Assembly (NCBI RefSeq): GCF_000710915.1
Contig: NZ_BAUA01000185.1
Span: 62,001-126,000, forward strand
DNA: 64,000 nucleotides
DNA from: Nocardia brasiliensis IFM 10847
GTDB taxonomy: Bacteria; Actinomycetota; Actinomycetes; Mycobacteriales; Mycobacteriaceae
Reading direction: 5' to 3'
Below are positions 16,483 to 25,496 of this stretch, piece after piece. Under the pieces are notes generated by a model. It made no database searches. It was not told the DNA's origin and saw only the letters and a list, made by a program, of their open reading frames with translations. The position numbers and the translations under genes were made by a program. How positions within the stretch are numbered: position 1 is the first letter of the stretch; each line of letters starts with the position of its first letter.

Positions 16483-17789
16483 ACCGACCCCTGGAGCAGC
16501 CGGTTGAGTTCCGCGGCCGGGCCGTCCTTGAACCAGGACGCGGGGGCGGCGCCGCGCAGCACCCGATCGGAGAAGCGGGTGAAGGCGGCGTCGACCTGTG
16601 GCCAATGCGGGCTCACCGGAAGGTGATTCGAGTTGTCGGGCCCGTCGATCAGCACCTCGAGGTTGCGGATCCTGGTGTGCGACCGGACGAATTCGGGGGA
16701 ACGCCGGGCCGATTGCAGGGCCGGCACGAACAGGCCCGACTCCGCGACGGCACGCTGCCCCGCCGGACCGGTCGCGAACTTCACGAACTCCCAGGCCAGG
16801 TCCTTCTTCGAACTGGACGCGGCGATGGCCAAACCGGTGGTGCCCACATCGGATCTGGCGCTCTGCCCCTGCGGACCGACCGGCAGTACGGTGACATCGA
16901 AATCCAGCCCGGGCGCGGCGAGGAAGCCGCTGTACTGCCAGTGCCCGGTCAGCACCATCGCCGCCTTGCCCTGCATGAACAGATCCAGCGCCGACTGCGC
17001 CTGCAAGTCGGCGGCCTGCGGCGCGACCCGGTGCCGCACCGAGAGATCGGTGTAGAACTGGAAGCCCTCGATGAAGCGATCGTCATCGATATTGGTCCGG
17101 GTGGGATCGATCGCGGGCGTGAACCAGGCTGCGCCGTTGTTCATCCCGAAGATCGCCGCCGACCAGCGCGGCACCGGCCAGGCGTCGACGAAGCCCCATC
17201 TGGTGGTCTTGCCCGAGGCGTCCCGCTCGGTCAGAGCTTGCGCGGTGGCGAGGAATTCCGCGAAGGTCCAGGCGTCTTGCCAGCGGGCCGGTGGTGGTGG
17301 CAGCCCGGCCTCGTCGAACAGCTTTCGGTTGTAGTACAGGAAGATTCCCGCCCACTGTTCGGGCAGGACGTACTGTCCGCCTTGAAAAGTGAACGTCTCA
17401 TAGAGATTCGGGGTGCTGTCGCCGCGCAATTGCGCGGCGTAGGCAGGGTCCTTGTCCAGCATGACGTTCAAGTCCTGCAGCACGCCCAGGGCGGCGAACC
17501 GGGAATACGACTCCCACTGCATCAGGATGTCCGGGCATTTACCGCCCGCGCAGTAGGTGAGGATCTGCTGCTGCGGGTCGGGGCCCGAAAGTTGCACGCG
17601 GATCTCGATTTCCGGGTGCAGCCGCCCGAACGCCTCGATGATCTGCCTGCGCACCCGCGCCTCGGCCGGGGCGGCTTGGAAGAAGAAGGTCAACGCGTGC
17701 GAATCGCCGCCGCAGCCGGACAGTGCGGGCGCGGCCAGGGAGGCGCCGAGCGCGGCGGCGCCGGACAGCAACGCTCGCCGTGTCACCAT
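16479..17789 (-). CDS. Extracellular sugar-binding lipoprotein
   Basis: The 436-residue CUT1 solute-binding protein starts with a twin-arginine-like signal (TRRALLSG...) and a lipobox LSGC, with the acylated Cys at 26. The mature part begins ALTFFFQAAP and has the family patterns LFDEAGLPPPP and GKAAMVLTGHWQYSG. It captures a sugar or oligosaccharide outside the membrane and delivers it to the two permeases downstream. The ligand is unknown. It lies 20 nt after the amidase-like gene in the same operon, which hints at a wall-derived or glycan-fragment ligand (inference). Confidence 0.92.
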   Translation of the reverse strand: MVTRRALLSGAAALGASLAAPALSGCGGDSHALTFFFQAAPAEARVRRQIIEAFGRLHPEIEIRVQLSGPDPQQQILTYCAGGKCPDILMQWESYSRFAALGVLQDLNVMLDKDPAYAAQLRGDSTPNLYETFTFQGGQYVLPEQWAGIFLYYNRKLFDEAGLPPPPARWQDAWTFAEFLATAQALTERDASGKTTRWGFVDAWPVPRWSAAIFGMNNGAAWFTPAIDPTRTNIDDDRFIEGFQFYTDLSVRHRVAPQAADLQAQSALDLFMQGKAAMVLTGHWQYSGFLAAPGLDFDVTVLPVGPQGQSARSDVGTTGLAIAASSSKKDLAWEFVKFATGPAGQRAVAESGLFVPALQSARRSPEFVRSHTRIRNLEVLIDGPDNSNHLPVSPHWPQVDAAFTRFSDRVLRGAAPASWFKDGPAAELNRLLQGSV

Positions 17790-17809
17790 CAGGCCCCCTT
17801 CCGATTAGA

Positions 17810-18994
17810 TTACGCGCCGTACTCCGCCAATTTGGCGTTCAAGTAGTCCCACGGAAAGTTCGGACCGACATCGGTGTGCGTGCCGTCCCGCTTGCCGATC
17901 GTGTACGCGTTGTGATCGGCCACACCGCGCTCGTCGGCGCCCAATTCCTCGGGCGAGATCGTCCGGATCGGCAACCCGTACTTGCGGCAGTCCTGCACGG
18001 CGAGCCAGGCCGCGCAGTCGATGCCGCGCTGCATCCGCGCGAACCATTCGTCGCGCGACCAGGCCGCGCGCGAACCCGCGAAGCACAAATTGATCGACCG
18101 CGAATTACCGCTGAGCACCGACCACGAGGCCAGATCCGTGTCCACCACGTCGATCACCGTGCCGGTGTTGTCGTCGGTGTAGTGATAGGAGACACCCGAA
18201 TTCGGGTTCTGCAGATAGTTGGCCAGCGATTGGGCGTCGCCGTTGCCCTCCTGGGTGTGCAGCAGAAACCACAGCACCGGCGCGCCGCCGCGGGAAGAGG
18301 TGTTGGGGCTGATGCCGGTCTGGTCGTCCTCCCGGCTGATCGGCGAAACCGGTCCCGGTGTGCGCGCCGCCGACCATTGACCGTAATCGGGTTTCAGCAC
18401 CTCGTTGACGTCGATGCCGACACCGGAGATCTCCCGCTGATCGATCTCGATCTGGTGCATATGGGCGGCCGGATGATGCTCGTTGATCGACGGGTCACCG
18501 GACCAGTTGTGCTGCCAGAACCATTGCCCGACACCGTCTTCCAATGCCCAGTCGATGCATCGGGCGTTGCAGTAGACGCCGGTCCATTCCGGACCGACCA
18601 CCGACGCCCAGCCGCGCAGGAACGGCGCGATCAGGCTGTTCCACTCGTCCAGCGTGGGATTGTCGTCGACCGGCGCGTACAGTGGCCGATAGCCGGGACC
18701 GCCCGCCTCGAAATGGAAGCGCAGCGCGGTCTCCGCGTGCCGGGCGCCGCCGTCGTAGCCGCCGCGCCAGTCCGCCGTCGGCCCCTTGCCGTATTGGTAG
18801 TTGGTGACGATCTCCAAGCCTTCGGCGCGCAGTCGATCGCAATAGTCCCGGCGCAAGGGTTTCGCCCCGAAGTTCGTACCGGGGCGCGATTCCGAGAAAT
18901 ACCCGACCACGCCGGCGAATCCGGCCGCCCGAATATCGGCCGGCTCGATGAGCGCGGCTGAGAAGTCGATCAACTGGGTCACGGCTCTGCCCAT
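17810..18994 (-). CDS. DUF1906 glycoside-hydrolase-like plus PGRP/amidase-like protein
   Basis: The 394-residue protein starts with a DUF1906 (Rv2525c-like) TIM-barrel domain: IDFSAALIEPADIRAAGFAGVVGYFSE, GLEIVTNYQYG and GVYCNARCIDWALEDG, about residues 5-200. A second domain, about 225-390, has VLWFLLHTQEGNG...YHYTDDN and VADHNAYTIGKRDGTHTDVGPNFPW, the pattern of N-acetylmuramoyl-L-alanine amidase/PGRP folds in actinophage lysins. No signal peptide is visible. The ATG at 18994 is preferred; a GTG at 18982 is possible. It lies 23 nt after the Ig-like gene and 20 nt before the sugar-binding lipoprotein. A role in wall or muropeptide turnover is inferred. Confidence 0.82.
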   Translation of the reverse strand: MGRAVTQLIDFSAALIEPADIRAAGFAGVVGYFSESRPGTNFGAKPLRRDYCDRLRAEGLEIVTNYQYGKGPTADWRGGYDGGARHAETALRFHFEAGGPGYRPLYAPVDDNPTLDEWNSLIAPFLRGWASVVGPEWTGVYCNARCIDWALEDGVGQWFWQHNWSGDPSINEHHPAAHMHQIEIDQREISGVGIDVNEVLKPDYGQWSAARTPGPVSPISREDDQTGISPNTSSRGGAPVLWFLLHTQEGNGDAQSLANYLQNPNSGVSYHYTDDNTGTVIDVVDTDLASWSVLSGNSRSINLCFAGSRAAWSRDEWFARMQRGIDCAAWLAVQDCRKYGLPIRTISPEELGADERGVADHNAYTIGKRDGTHTDVGPNFPWDYLNAKLAEYGA

Positions 18995-19017
18995 CCTGTG
19001 GTCGCGGCGTATTGGTT

Positions 19018-19647
19018 TCAGTGCCGAGCGCCGGTGACGGCGAAATGTTCGACCTCGGCGATATGGCCGCCCGTCGACACCGCGATCGTCAGCACGCTCC
19101 CCGGTGCCGCGGTGAACGGCACAGTCGCCGACCACGGCTCATCGGTCCCGCCCGCGGCGATACCGGAGACCGCGCCCACCGGTTCGGCGCTGCCGTGCAC
19201 CCGGATCTGCACCGTCAGGCTCTCGTCCACCCCCGTGATCCGGCCGCTCACCGCCAGCGGTGAGGTCACCGTCGCCCCGTATCCAGGTTCGTCCACCGAC
19301 AGCGTGCCGCCGTCGGACCCGACCACCTCCCACGGTGCGTCGGCACCGGATCCGATGCGCGCCAGATGCAATACCGCCGCCGTGATCTGGGCACCGTTGG
19401 GCGCGACGAACCCGACACCGACGAAACGTTCGTCCCCGCCGGTATCGCTGCGGCCGACTCCGACCACCACCTGGTCCACCGTCCGCAGGCCGAGATACTC
19501 CCGCGTGAACGTGAGCGCCGTCAGTTCCGCGTCGAGATGCCACGCATCGGCCCCGTCCGTCCGATACGCCGCCTGCCACTCCACCGCCTCGGCCTCACTC
19601 CGAAAAGGCCACAACGGCACGAACCCGAACTCCCCCTGCTGCGCCAC
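19018..19647 (-). CDS. Gmad2 Ig-like domain protein
   Basis: The 209-residue protein has a C-terminal Ig-like Gmad2 domain (SPLAVSGRITGVDESLTVQIRV ... PWSATVPFTAAPGSVLTI), found in spore-germination and actinobacterial surface proteins. The N-terminal half is not recognised. The GTG at 19647 is chosen because GAGGGGAGG lies just upstream; an upstream ATG at 19701 lacks such support. It is the first gene of the operon leading to the amidase-like protein and the sugar importer. No secretion signal is visible, which is odd for this domain. Confidence 0.7.
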   Translation of the reverse strand: MAQQGEFGFVPLWPFRSEAEAVEWQAAYRTDGADAWHLDAELTALTFTREYLGLRTVDQVVVGVGRSDTGGDERFVGVGFVAPNGAQITAAVLHLARIGSGADAPWEVVGSDGGTLSVDEPGYGATVTSPLAVSGRITGVDESLTVQIRVHGSAEPVGAVSGIAAGGTDEPWSATVPFTAAPGSVLTIAVSTGGHIAEVEHFAVTGARH

Positions 19648-19752
19648 GGTTCCTCCCCTCTCGGGTGGATTGCCCGGCAACCCGGTGGGCTGCGCCGGCA
19701 CTTATCCCACAATAACGCGCCCGCACCCCCGCGCAGGGCCGTTGCCGCCGAT

Positions 19753-21216
19753 TCAGTGCCGATCGGCCGGGGCGAAGGCGATGTGTTTGTATTCGACGAA
19801 ATCCTCCAGTGCCGCAAGGCCGTTGAGTCTGCCGAGGCCGCTCTGCTTGTAGCCGCCCTCTTCGAATTCGTCGTGCACCACGGCCCAGTCGTTGATCCAG
19901 ACCGTGCCCGCCTCGATGCGGCGGGCCACGCGCAGGGGCTGGTCGACATCGCGGGTCCAGATGCTGGCGGCCAAACCGTATTCGGTCGAGTTGGCCAGGG
20001 CGATCGCCTCGTCCTCGGTGCGGAAGGTCTGCACCGTCAGCACCGGGCCGAAGGTTTCCTGTTGCACGATGGGCAGCGAGTTGTCCCGGACCGCCAGCAC
20101 CGTCGGATCGTAGAAGGCCCCGCCCCGCAGCCGCGGATCGGACGACGGACCGCCGCGGACGATGACCTCGGCTCCCATCGAAATGGCTTCGCGCACAACG
20201 GCGTCGACCCGCTCGACGTTCTGCTGCGAAATCAGCGGCCCCATATCGCTTGCGGGATCGCTCGCCGGACCCGGCCGAACCGCCTCGAACGACGTGCGCA
20301 ACCGCTTGCCGAGATCCTCGGCCAGCGACTCGTGCACCAGCAGACGGGATCCGGCCATGCAGAACTGGCCCGCGAAAACCGTGACGGCGTCGGTCAGGAC
20401 CGGGACCGCGGCGTCGAGGTCGGCGCTGTCGAACACGATCATCGCGGACTTGCCGCCCAGCTCGAGACCGAACCGCTTGAGCCGGTCGGCTCCGGCGGCG
20501 GCGATCGCGCGGCCCGTGGAGGTACTGCCCGTGAAACTGATCACCGGCACATGCGGCGACTCGACCAGCACCGAACCACCGCTGCCGTCGGTGACGACGG
20601 TGTTCAGCACGCCATCGGGCAAGTCGTCGACCTCAGCGATGATTCGGGTGAACAGCGCGCAGATCTGGGCGGTCTCCTCCGGGTACTTGACCACCGCCGT
20701 GGTCCCCGCAGCCAAGGCCGGTGCCAGTGAACGCACCGCCAGGATCACCGGCGCGTTGAACGGCACGATGACTCCGGCCACGCCGACCGGCTCCCGCAGC
20801 ACGATCGAGGTCCGCCCCTGCCCCATGTCCGACGCGCGCCCGGCCGCATCCGCCAGCGCCATGGCCGCCCACCAGCGCAGTTTGGGCGCCACCATGTCGA
20901 TCTCGAAAGTGGCTTCCCGCTTGATCTTTCCGTTGTCGAGCGACAGCAGGTCGATCAGCGCCGCCCGGTTCGCCTCGACCGCATCGGCCATCGCACCGAG
21001 CACCCTGGCGCGCAGCCGGCGATCGGTGGCCCACTCGGTCGTGCGGAACGCCGATCGTGCGGCCTGTATCGCCTCCTCGGTGTCAGCGCGGGTGGCGAAG
21101 GCGTACTCCCCGATGACATCTCCGGTGGCCGGATCGTAGCTGGGCCGGTGTTCGTCGGCATCGCGCCAGGTTCCGTCGATGAGATTGAGGGCGGGGGTGA
21201 AATGTGCCGGTGCCAT
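19753..21216 (-). CDS. NAD(P)-dependent aldehyde dehydrogenase
   Basis: The 487-residue enzyme carries the ALDH signatures: FTGSTSTGR for cofactor binding, catalytic Glu in LELGGKS, and catalytic Cys in GQFCMAGSR. It oxidises an aldehyde to the acid; the substrate is unknown. The gene starts at the ATG at 21216, with CGGGAGGAACGACG upstream. A perfect 16-bp palindrome lies 28 bp upstream, so repression by a GntR-type protein encoded elsewhere is likely. It ends 105 nt before the Ig-like operon and may be separately transcribed. Confidence 0.93.
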   Translation of the reverse strand: MAPAHFTPALNLIDGTWRDADEHRPSYDPATGDVIGEYAFATRADTEEAIQAARSAFRTTEWATDRRLRARVLGAMADAVEANRAALIDLLSLDNGKIKREATFEIDMVAPKLRWWAAMALADAAGRASDMGQGRTSIVLREPVGVAGVIVPFNAPVILAVRSLAPALAAGTTAVVKYPEETAQICALFTRIIAEVDDLPDGVLNTVVTDGSGGSVLVESPHVPVISFTGSTSTGRAIAAAGADRLKRFGLELGGKSAMIVFDSADLDAAVPVLTDAVTVFAGQFCMAGSRLLVHESLAEDLGKRLRTSFEAVRPGPASDPASDMGPLISQQNVERVDAVVREAISMGAEVIVRGGPSSDPRLRGGAFYDPTVLAVRDNSLPIVQQETFGPVLTVQTFRTEDEAIALANSTEYGLAASIWTRDVDQPLRVARRIEAGTVWINDWAVVHDEFEEGGYKQSGLGRLNGLAALEDFVEYKHIAFAPADRH

Positions 21217-21244
21217 CGTCGTTCCTCCCGGATACTCGCTGGCG

Positions 21245-21260
21245 TAATCGTATACGATTA
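21245..21260. promoter_or_regulatory. Palindromic GntR-like operator TAATCGTATACGATTA
   Basis: A perfect 16-bp palindrome lies 28 bp upstream of the aldehyde dehydrogenase start and overlaps the stop codon of the preceding GNAT gene. The GTATAC core with flanking AT fits FadR/GntR-family operators. No GntR gene lies within the window. Confidence 0.65.
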
Positions 21261-21812
21261 TGGCGCAGCGGGAGACGGCTCAGCGAGTACGCGCGTCATC
21301 CAAATGGATTCGCCGCGAACAGGATCCGGGGTGACCCGCCCGCTGTCGTAGAAGTCGAGCTTCGCCAGCACCCGGAACGAGGCGGTGTTCCATTCGCGCA
21401 CGGTCGCCCACAATCGCCGCCGGCCGGTACGCGCGGCCGCCTCGACCACGACCCGGGCCGCCTCGGTGGCGAATCCGTGACCGTGCGCGCGCTGCGCGAG
21501 TTCGTACGCGATCTCCGGTTCGTCGAAGCAACCCTGCCCGACGATCAGCCCGCAATAGCCGATGAACTCACCGGTGTCGCGCCGCTCGATCGGACGCAAC
21601 CCCAGCCCCGGGTCGGGACCGAGCGGGTTGGCCGCCAGCCAGACACGCATGTCCTCCACCGTCGGCCGTCCGTCCGCACCGATCCGATGCCGGGACCGCG
21701 GATCTCGCTCGGCCCACAGCGCGCGATAGTCCGCCGCGTCCGAAGGAAGCCAGGGCCGCAGCCGGAGCCGTTCGGTCGCAAGGTTTTCCGGGAAGTCCGC
21801 ATAGGTGGCCAC
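21258..21812 (-). CDS. GNAT family N-acetyltransferase (RimJ/RimL type)
   Basis: The 184-residue protein shows the RimJ-like start TERLRLRPWLPSDAADYRAL, a central GYCGLIV strand, and the acetyl-CoA loop QRAHGHGFATEA, followed by ATVREWNTASFRVLAKLDF. It transfers an acetyl group to an amine on a protein or small molecule; the target is unknown. The start is a GTG at 21812. The gene ends at the palindrome that precedes the aldehyde dehydrogenase. Confidence 0.85.
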   Translation of the reverse strand: MATYADFPENLATERLRLRPWLPSDAADYRALWAERDPRSRHRIGADGRPTVEDMRVWLAANPLGPDPGLGLRPIERRDTGEFIGYCGLIVGQGCFDEPEIAYELAQRAHGHGFATEAARVVVEAAARTGRRRLWATVREWNTASFRVLAKLDFYDSGRVTPDPVRGESIWMTRVLAEPSPAAP

Positions 21813-21860
21813 GCCCCCAGCATAGGGAAACCGGGTTCACGGCCGGACTGTTCGGACACC

Positions 21861-21899
21861 AATGGCAGGTCACCGCAGCGCTTTTGGTGACCTGCCATT
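21861..21899. terminator. Strong hairpin terminator
   Basis: AATGGCAGGTCACC (21861-21874) and GGTGACCTGCCATT (21886-21899) form a perfect 14-bp stem with an 11-nt loop. It lies just beyond the stop of the small secreted protein gene at 21939 on the minus strand and separates it from the GNAT gene. It lacks a T-tract, as is common in actinobacteria. Confidence 0.75.
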
Positions 21900-21938
21900 C
21901 GCCTTGGCACAGACGGGTTTCGGGTAGCGGCCGCCGGG

Positions 21939-22196
21939 CTATTCGACTGTCGCCGCGGCCGCACAGGCCGGCCACGGGCACGGCTTGCCCGACAGGCTGG
22001 ACAGGCGCGACAGCAACAGTGCGAAGGCGGTGGCGGCCGACCCCGACTGCACGGTGTCGATCGGCTTGGCGGGTTGCGTCGACGCTTGCGACTGCTCCAG
22101 TGGCAGCCCCGGGGCGGCGTTGGCGTAGCCGGATCCGAACAGGGCCGCCGCGGCGACAACCGCAGTCGCAAGAGCCTTCGTAACCATTCTGCCCAT
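21939..22196 (-). CDS. Small secreted protein
   Basis: The 85-residue product has a clear Sec signal peptide with an Ala-rich core and cleavage after about residue 27 (GYANA-AP). The mature ~58 residues are Ser/Ala/Pro-rich and contain two cysteines (CPWPAC), which could form a disulphide. No family is recognised. The ATG at 22196 has GAAGGAG eight bases upstream; an internal ATG four codons later is possible. It is a single gene ending at a strong hairpin. Confidence 0.75.
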   Translation of the reverse strand: MGRMVTKALATAVVAAAALFGSGYANAAPGLPLEQSQASTQPAKPIDTVQSGSAATAFALLLSRLSSLSGKPCPWPACAAAATVE

Positions 22197-22447
22197 TTGT
22201 CACTCCTTCATTCGAGACGCGTGCCATCTGCTTCGCGTGCCAGGGACGGTAAATGCCTGTCATCGATCGACGGCAGCCACCGATTTCGTTGGCAGCAAAG
22301 CCGTTGTGGCCGGTGTACCTACAAAATCGAGATGATCACCCGATGCCCACCGAGCCGCCGGCGATATACGGTTCCACTGCGAATAACTTGCCGGCGAAAA
22401 GTCGCCGATTCGATCGTCAAAGAATCCGAAGAAGGGAACCGGGATTT

Positions 22448-22819
22448 ATGCGAATTCTCACGTGGTCAGCAACACTGGCCCCCGTCGCCGCCGTGGTGAT
22501 GGTCGCCGGCACCGGCATTGCCGCGGCCGAGACCACGGCGGATGCGGTGGGCGGTAGAGAGCAGATCACCGTCTCCGTGAATTCCGACGAGAAGTACTGG
22601 GTCGGGTTGGTGGAGGTCGACAATCAGATCCAAGACTTCGTGCTCGGGTCGGTGGGCGAAAGCGTTGTCGGTCCTCGATACGTCATCGAGAAGGTACAGC
22701 CCGGTACGCATCGCGTGCGGATCACGGTATCCGTCAACGGCGGGTTCGGGACGACCGCGCTCGACCGCGATGTGCAGGTCACCTCCGCGGCCGGGCCGAC
22801 AGGTTCGGCGCAGCGCTGA
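22448..22819 (+). CDS. Secreted hypothetical protein
   Basis: The 123-residue protein starts with a Sec signal peptide (cleavage near residue 28, IAAAE). The mature part is predicted beta-rich (VSVNSDEKYWVGLVEVDNQIQDF ... THRVRITVSVNGGFG), perhaps a small Ig-like or beta-sandwich fold. The function is unknown. The ATG at 22448 follows AGAAGGGAA; the longer frame from 22253 lacks a signal sequence at its start and is rejected. It converges on the LuxR-type regulator gene. Confidence 0.75.
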   Translation: MRILTWSATLAPVAAVVMVAGTGIAAAETTADAVGGREQITVSVNSDEKYWVGLVEVDNQIQDFVLGSVGESVVGPRYVIEKVQPGTHRVRITVSVNGGFGTTALDRDVQVTSAAGPTGSAQR

Positions 22820-22829
22820 CCGAGTCCGA

Positions 22830-22857
22830 GCCCGTGCCCGCGCTGGGCGGCACGGGC
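22830..22857. terminator. GC-rich hairpin terminator
   Basis: GCCCGTGCC (22830-22838) pairs with GGCACGGGC (22849-22857), a perfect 9-bp stem with a 10-nt loop. It starts 10 nt after the secreted-protein stop and lies between convergent genes. Confidence 0.55.
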
Positions 22858-22943
22858 ACGACTCCGCGGGCGGCAGCGGCGGGCGCCGCCGCCCGTGGGC
22901 TTGCCGCCAGCACCCTGCCGCGCGCGTAATCTGGCCACGCTGT

Positions 22944-25496
22944 TCATGTTTCGCGCCGTCGCACGGTTCGGGAGTACTGTCGCGGCTTCTGTTCCTTGGC
23001 ACGACCGATCTCCGCACGGATCACCGGCGGGGCATGCGCGGCGATGTCGGTTCGTGCGTTGATCCGCAATTTGCGCAGTATCGCGGCGAGTTGCGCATCG
23101 ATGGTTTTGCGCGATCGCCCGCGCTTGACGGCAATCATGCTGTTCGACCAGCCTGCCGCGGCGAGCGCGGCTACCTCGGATTCGGCGGCGGACAGGTTCG
23201 CCCACCGGTCGTCACCGCTCTCTGCGGCGTCGAGTGCCGTCCCGTCCTCTCGGTGCAGGATCAACCGGGCGACCTGACCGGGGCTGTCCATCGGCAGCGC
23301 TCGCCCCTGCGCTTCGGCGGCGCGGAAAGCCCCGTCCCCCAGCACATTTCGCGCCCGATCGGCAGCGGTCACCGACTCGACCCGAAACGGCTCGTAGGGC
23401 CGGTCACCGGCGATCACGGTCTGCCGATACTTCTCGCTCGCTCCGAGCAGCCGACCGATCTCCCTCGCCCGTTCACGCACCCGGCCGTGCTCGTCTTCGA
23501 GCGTTGCCCCGAGCGCCCATGCTTGAATACTGATGGCCCACAGCGCACACCACGGGTCGCGGTCCATGCCCGGCGCTCGCAAGACCTGCTCGACCAGATC
23601 GATCGTCACCTCAGGGCGACCCCGCCGGTAGTGCGCGATCGCCAGGTTGAGCTTCGCCCACGCGATCGGCCATCGCGCTCCCGCCGCGATCGCCTCCGCC
23701 AAATGGGCCTCGATCAGGTGCAGGCCCGCGGCGGAGGCGTCGTAGAACGCGGTGGCACCGACCAGACTCATGCCGCTCATTTCGGCACACCCGGTGTCAC
23801 CCTCGCGCCCGAATTTCGCTCGCGCGTATTCGAAGACTTCGATCGACCGCGAATCGTTTTGCACCAGAAAGAGTTCCAGCGCCCGCAACAGATCCACCGC
23901 GGCCGGTGCCGCATGCTCGAGCGAAGGATCATCCCGCAGCGCAGATGCCAAACCCTGATCGAAACCACTCTCGGCCAGGCAATGATCGATGACATCGTGT
24001 ATCCCGGCGACATCGCCCTGCAGGACGGAAATGAAACCGGCGAAGGCACGCGAACCAGACCGGAGCATGGCGGCTTCCGGTGCGGAATCGCGGGTCACCG
24101 CCAATGTCTGCTCGATCCAGCGCTGAACCTGACGCAGCGACCCGGTGAAATACGGAACCCGCATCGCCAACAGGGTTACCGCGATCTCCAGTCCTTCCAA
24201 CGCGCTTTCCGGTGTCGCGAGACTGTTCTCGATCGCCGAGGCCAGGTTGTCCCACGAGCGGGACGCCCATTCGAGCAGTTCGATCTCCCCGGGTCCGTAC
24301 CACTCGTCGCGCGAGCCGACGAGCTTGCGTCGATAGTAGTTCCGGTGGCGAGCGATCAGCTGAGCGAACTCGTCGCGTCCACGCTCGGCGAGAATCTGCA
24401 TGCCGTATACCCGCAGGCTTTCTACCAGCGAATAGTGCGACTCTGCTGCGGTCATATGGAGGGTGACCAGCGAACGATCGACGAGTTGTTCGAGTATCGC
24501 GAGGACCTCACCGGGCTCGATGCGGGTGTTCGCCGGATCACCACACGGGTTTTCGGCGGGATCCGCGCAGATCGCTCGGATCGCGTCCAGATCCGCGCCG
24601 CCGCCCACCCGGAAGTCGCCGCCGTCACGTGCCTCGAAACCCGGTGCGAATACTGCCATCCGCTCGAACAGCAGCCGCTCTTTCGCACCGCACAGCTGAA
24701 AAGACCAGTCGATGACAGCACTGATGCGGCGATGCCGTTCTTCGACGCCTGCGCGCCGATCGCCGGGCCATTTCAGCCGCTGGTCGGTCACCGAGCCGGT
24801 CAGCTCCCGCTGTACCGACAACAGCGGTTGATAACGCAGCCTGGCCGCCGCGAGGATGATCGCAAGCGGGTGATAGTGCAGCCGCCGGCAAATTTCTGCC
24901 GCGACGTTCTCGATCGGCCCGCCGATCGAGACACCGGCGATCTCCGCGCGGCGGGTGAACAACGCCATTGCTTGGTCCGGCGTCAACGAGGCAATCACCA
25001 CCACGCGTTCACTGACCAGGCCGAGAGCGGTCCGGCTGGTCGCCAGAACAGTCAGCGCGGGGTTCCGCGCGAGCAGTTCACGCAGAATCGGCACGACCGC
25101 CGCCGTCACATGCTCACAATTGTCGACCACGAGCAGAGCGGGTGTGCGGCGCCCGGCACCATCGGTCCGGTCCAGGGCGTCGAGCACCGCGTCCCACGCC
25201 GGGCGGCCGGAGAAGTCCGTCGCGACAATCGCTGCCGCGAGTTCGTGCACCACCGCCGTGCGATCGGCATCCTTCGGCAACCGCGCCAAACCCACCCAGT
25301 GCATCCGCACACGGCGAGCCCGCTGAAAACGCAGCACCGCCTGCCCCGCAATGCTCGTCTTGCCGATCCCGCCGCTACCCACCAGCGTGATCAACCGGAG
25401 CGGGCCGAGTAACAGCGTCGCGATCAACGCGAGCTCGCGGTCACGACCCACGAAGTCGTCCGTTTCCAGTGCGGCGAAATTCAGCCGAGCAGACAT
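22944..25496 (-). CDS. STAND ATPase / LuxR-family transcriptional regulator
   Basis: The 850-residue regulator has an N-terminal P-loop ATPase (Walker A GSGGIGKTS at about 40-48, Walker B ALLVVDNCEH near 120). A long helical middle follows (residues ~300-780, TPR-like). The C-terminus is a LuxR-type HTH (LSAAESEVAALAAAGWSNSMIAVKRGRSRKTIDAQLAAILRKL). Such proteins sense a ligand through the helical region and use ATP to assemble on DNA. The LxxxEREVL motif is degenerate here (LSAAESEVAAL). The gene stands alone, so its target is unclear. Confidence 0.88.
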   Translation of the reverse strand: MSARLNFAALETDDFVGRDRELALIATLLLGPLRLITLVGSGGIGKTSIAGQAVLRFQRARRVRMHWVGLARLPKDADRTAVVHELAAAIVATDFSGRPAWDAVLDALDRTDGAGRRTPALLVVDNCEHVTAAVVPILRELLARNPALTVLATSRTALGLVSERVVVIASLTPDQAMALFTRRAEIAGVSIGGPIENVAAEICRRLHYHPLAIILAAARLRYQPLLSVQRELTGSVTDQRLKWPGDRRAGVEERHRRISAVIDWSFQLCGAKERLLFERMAVFAPGFEARDGGDFRVGGGADLDAIRAICADPAENPCGDPANTRIEPGEVLAILEQLVDRSLVTLHMTAAESHYSLVESLRVYGMQILAERGRDEFAQLIARHRNYYRRKLVGSRDEWYGPGEIELLEWASRSWDNLASAIENSLATPESALEGLEIAVTLLAMRVPYFTGSLRQVQRWIEQTLAVTRDSAPEAAMLRSGSRAFAGFISVLQGDVAGIHDVIDHCLAESGFDQGLASALRDDPSLEHAAPAAVDLLRALELFLVQNDSRSIEVFEYARAKFGREGDTGCAEMSGMSLVGATAFYDASAAGLHLIEAHLAEAIAAGARWPIAWAKLNLAIAHYRRGRPEVTIDLVEQVLRAPGMDRDPWCALWAISIQAWALGATLEDEHGRVRERAREIGRLLGASEKYRQTVIAGDRPYEPFRVESVTAADRARNVLGDGAFRAAEAQGRALPMDSPGQVARLILHREDGTALDAAESGDDRWANLSAAESEVAALAAAGWSNSMIAVKRGRSRKTIDAQLAAILRKLRINARTDIAAHAPPVIRAEIGRAKEQKPRQYSRTVRRRET

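Noticed and set aside
22665..25412. 915-residue plus-strand frame opposite the LuxR-type regulator
   Set aside because: The minus strand encodes Walker and LuxR motifs. The plus frame has biased composition and no start signal.
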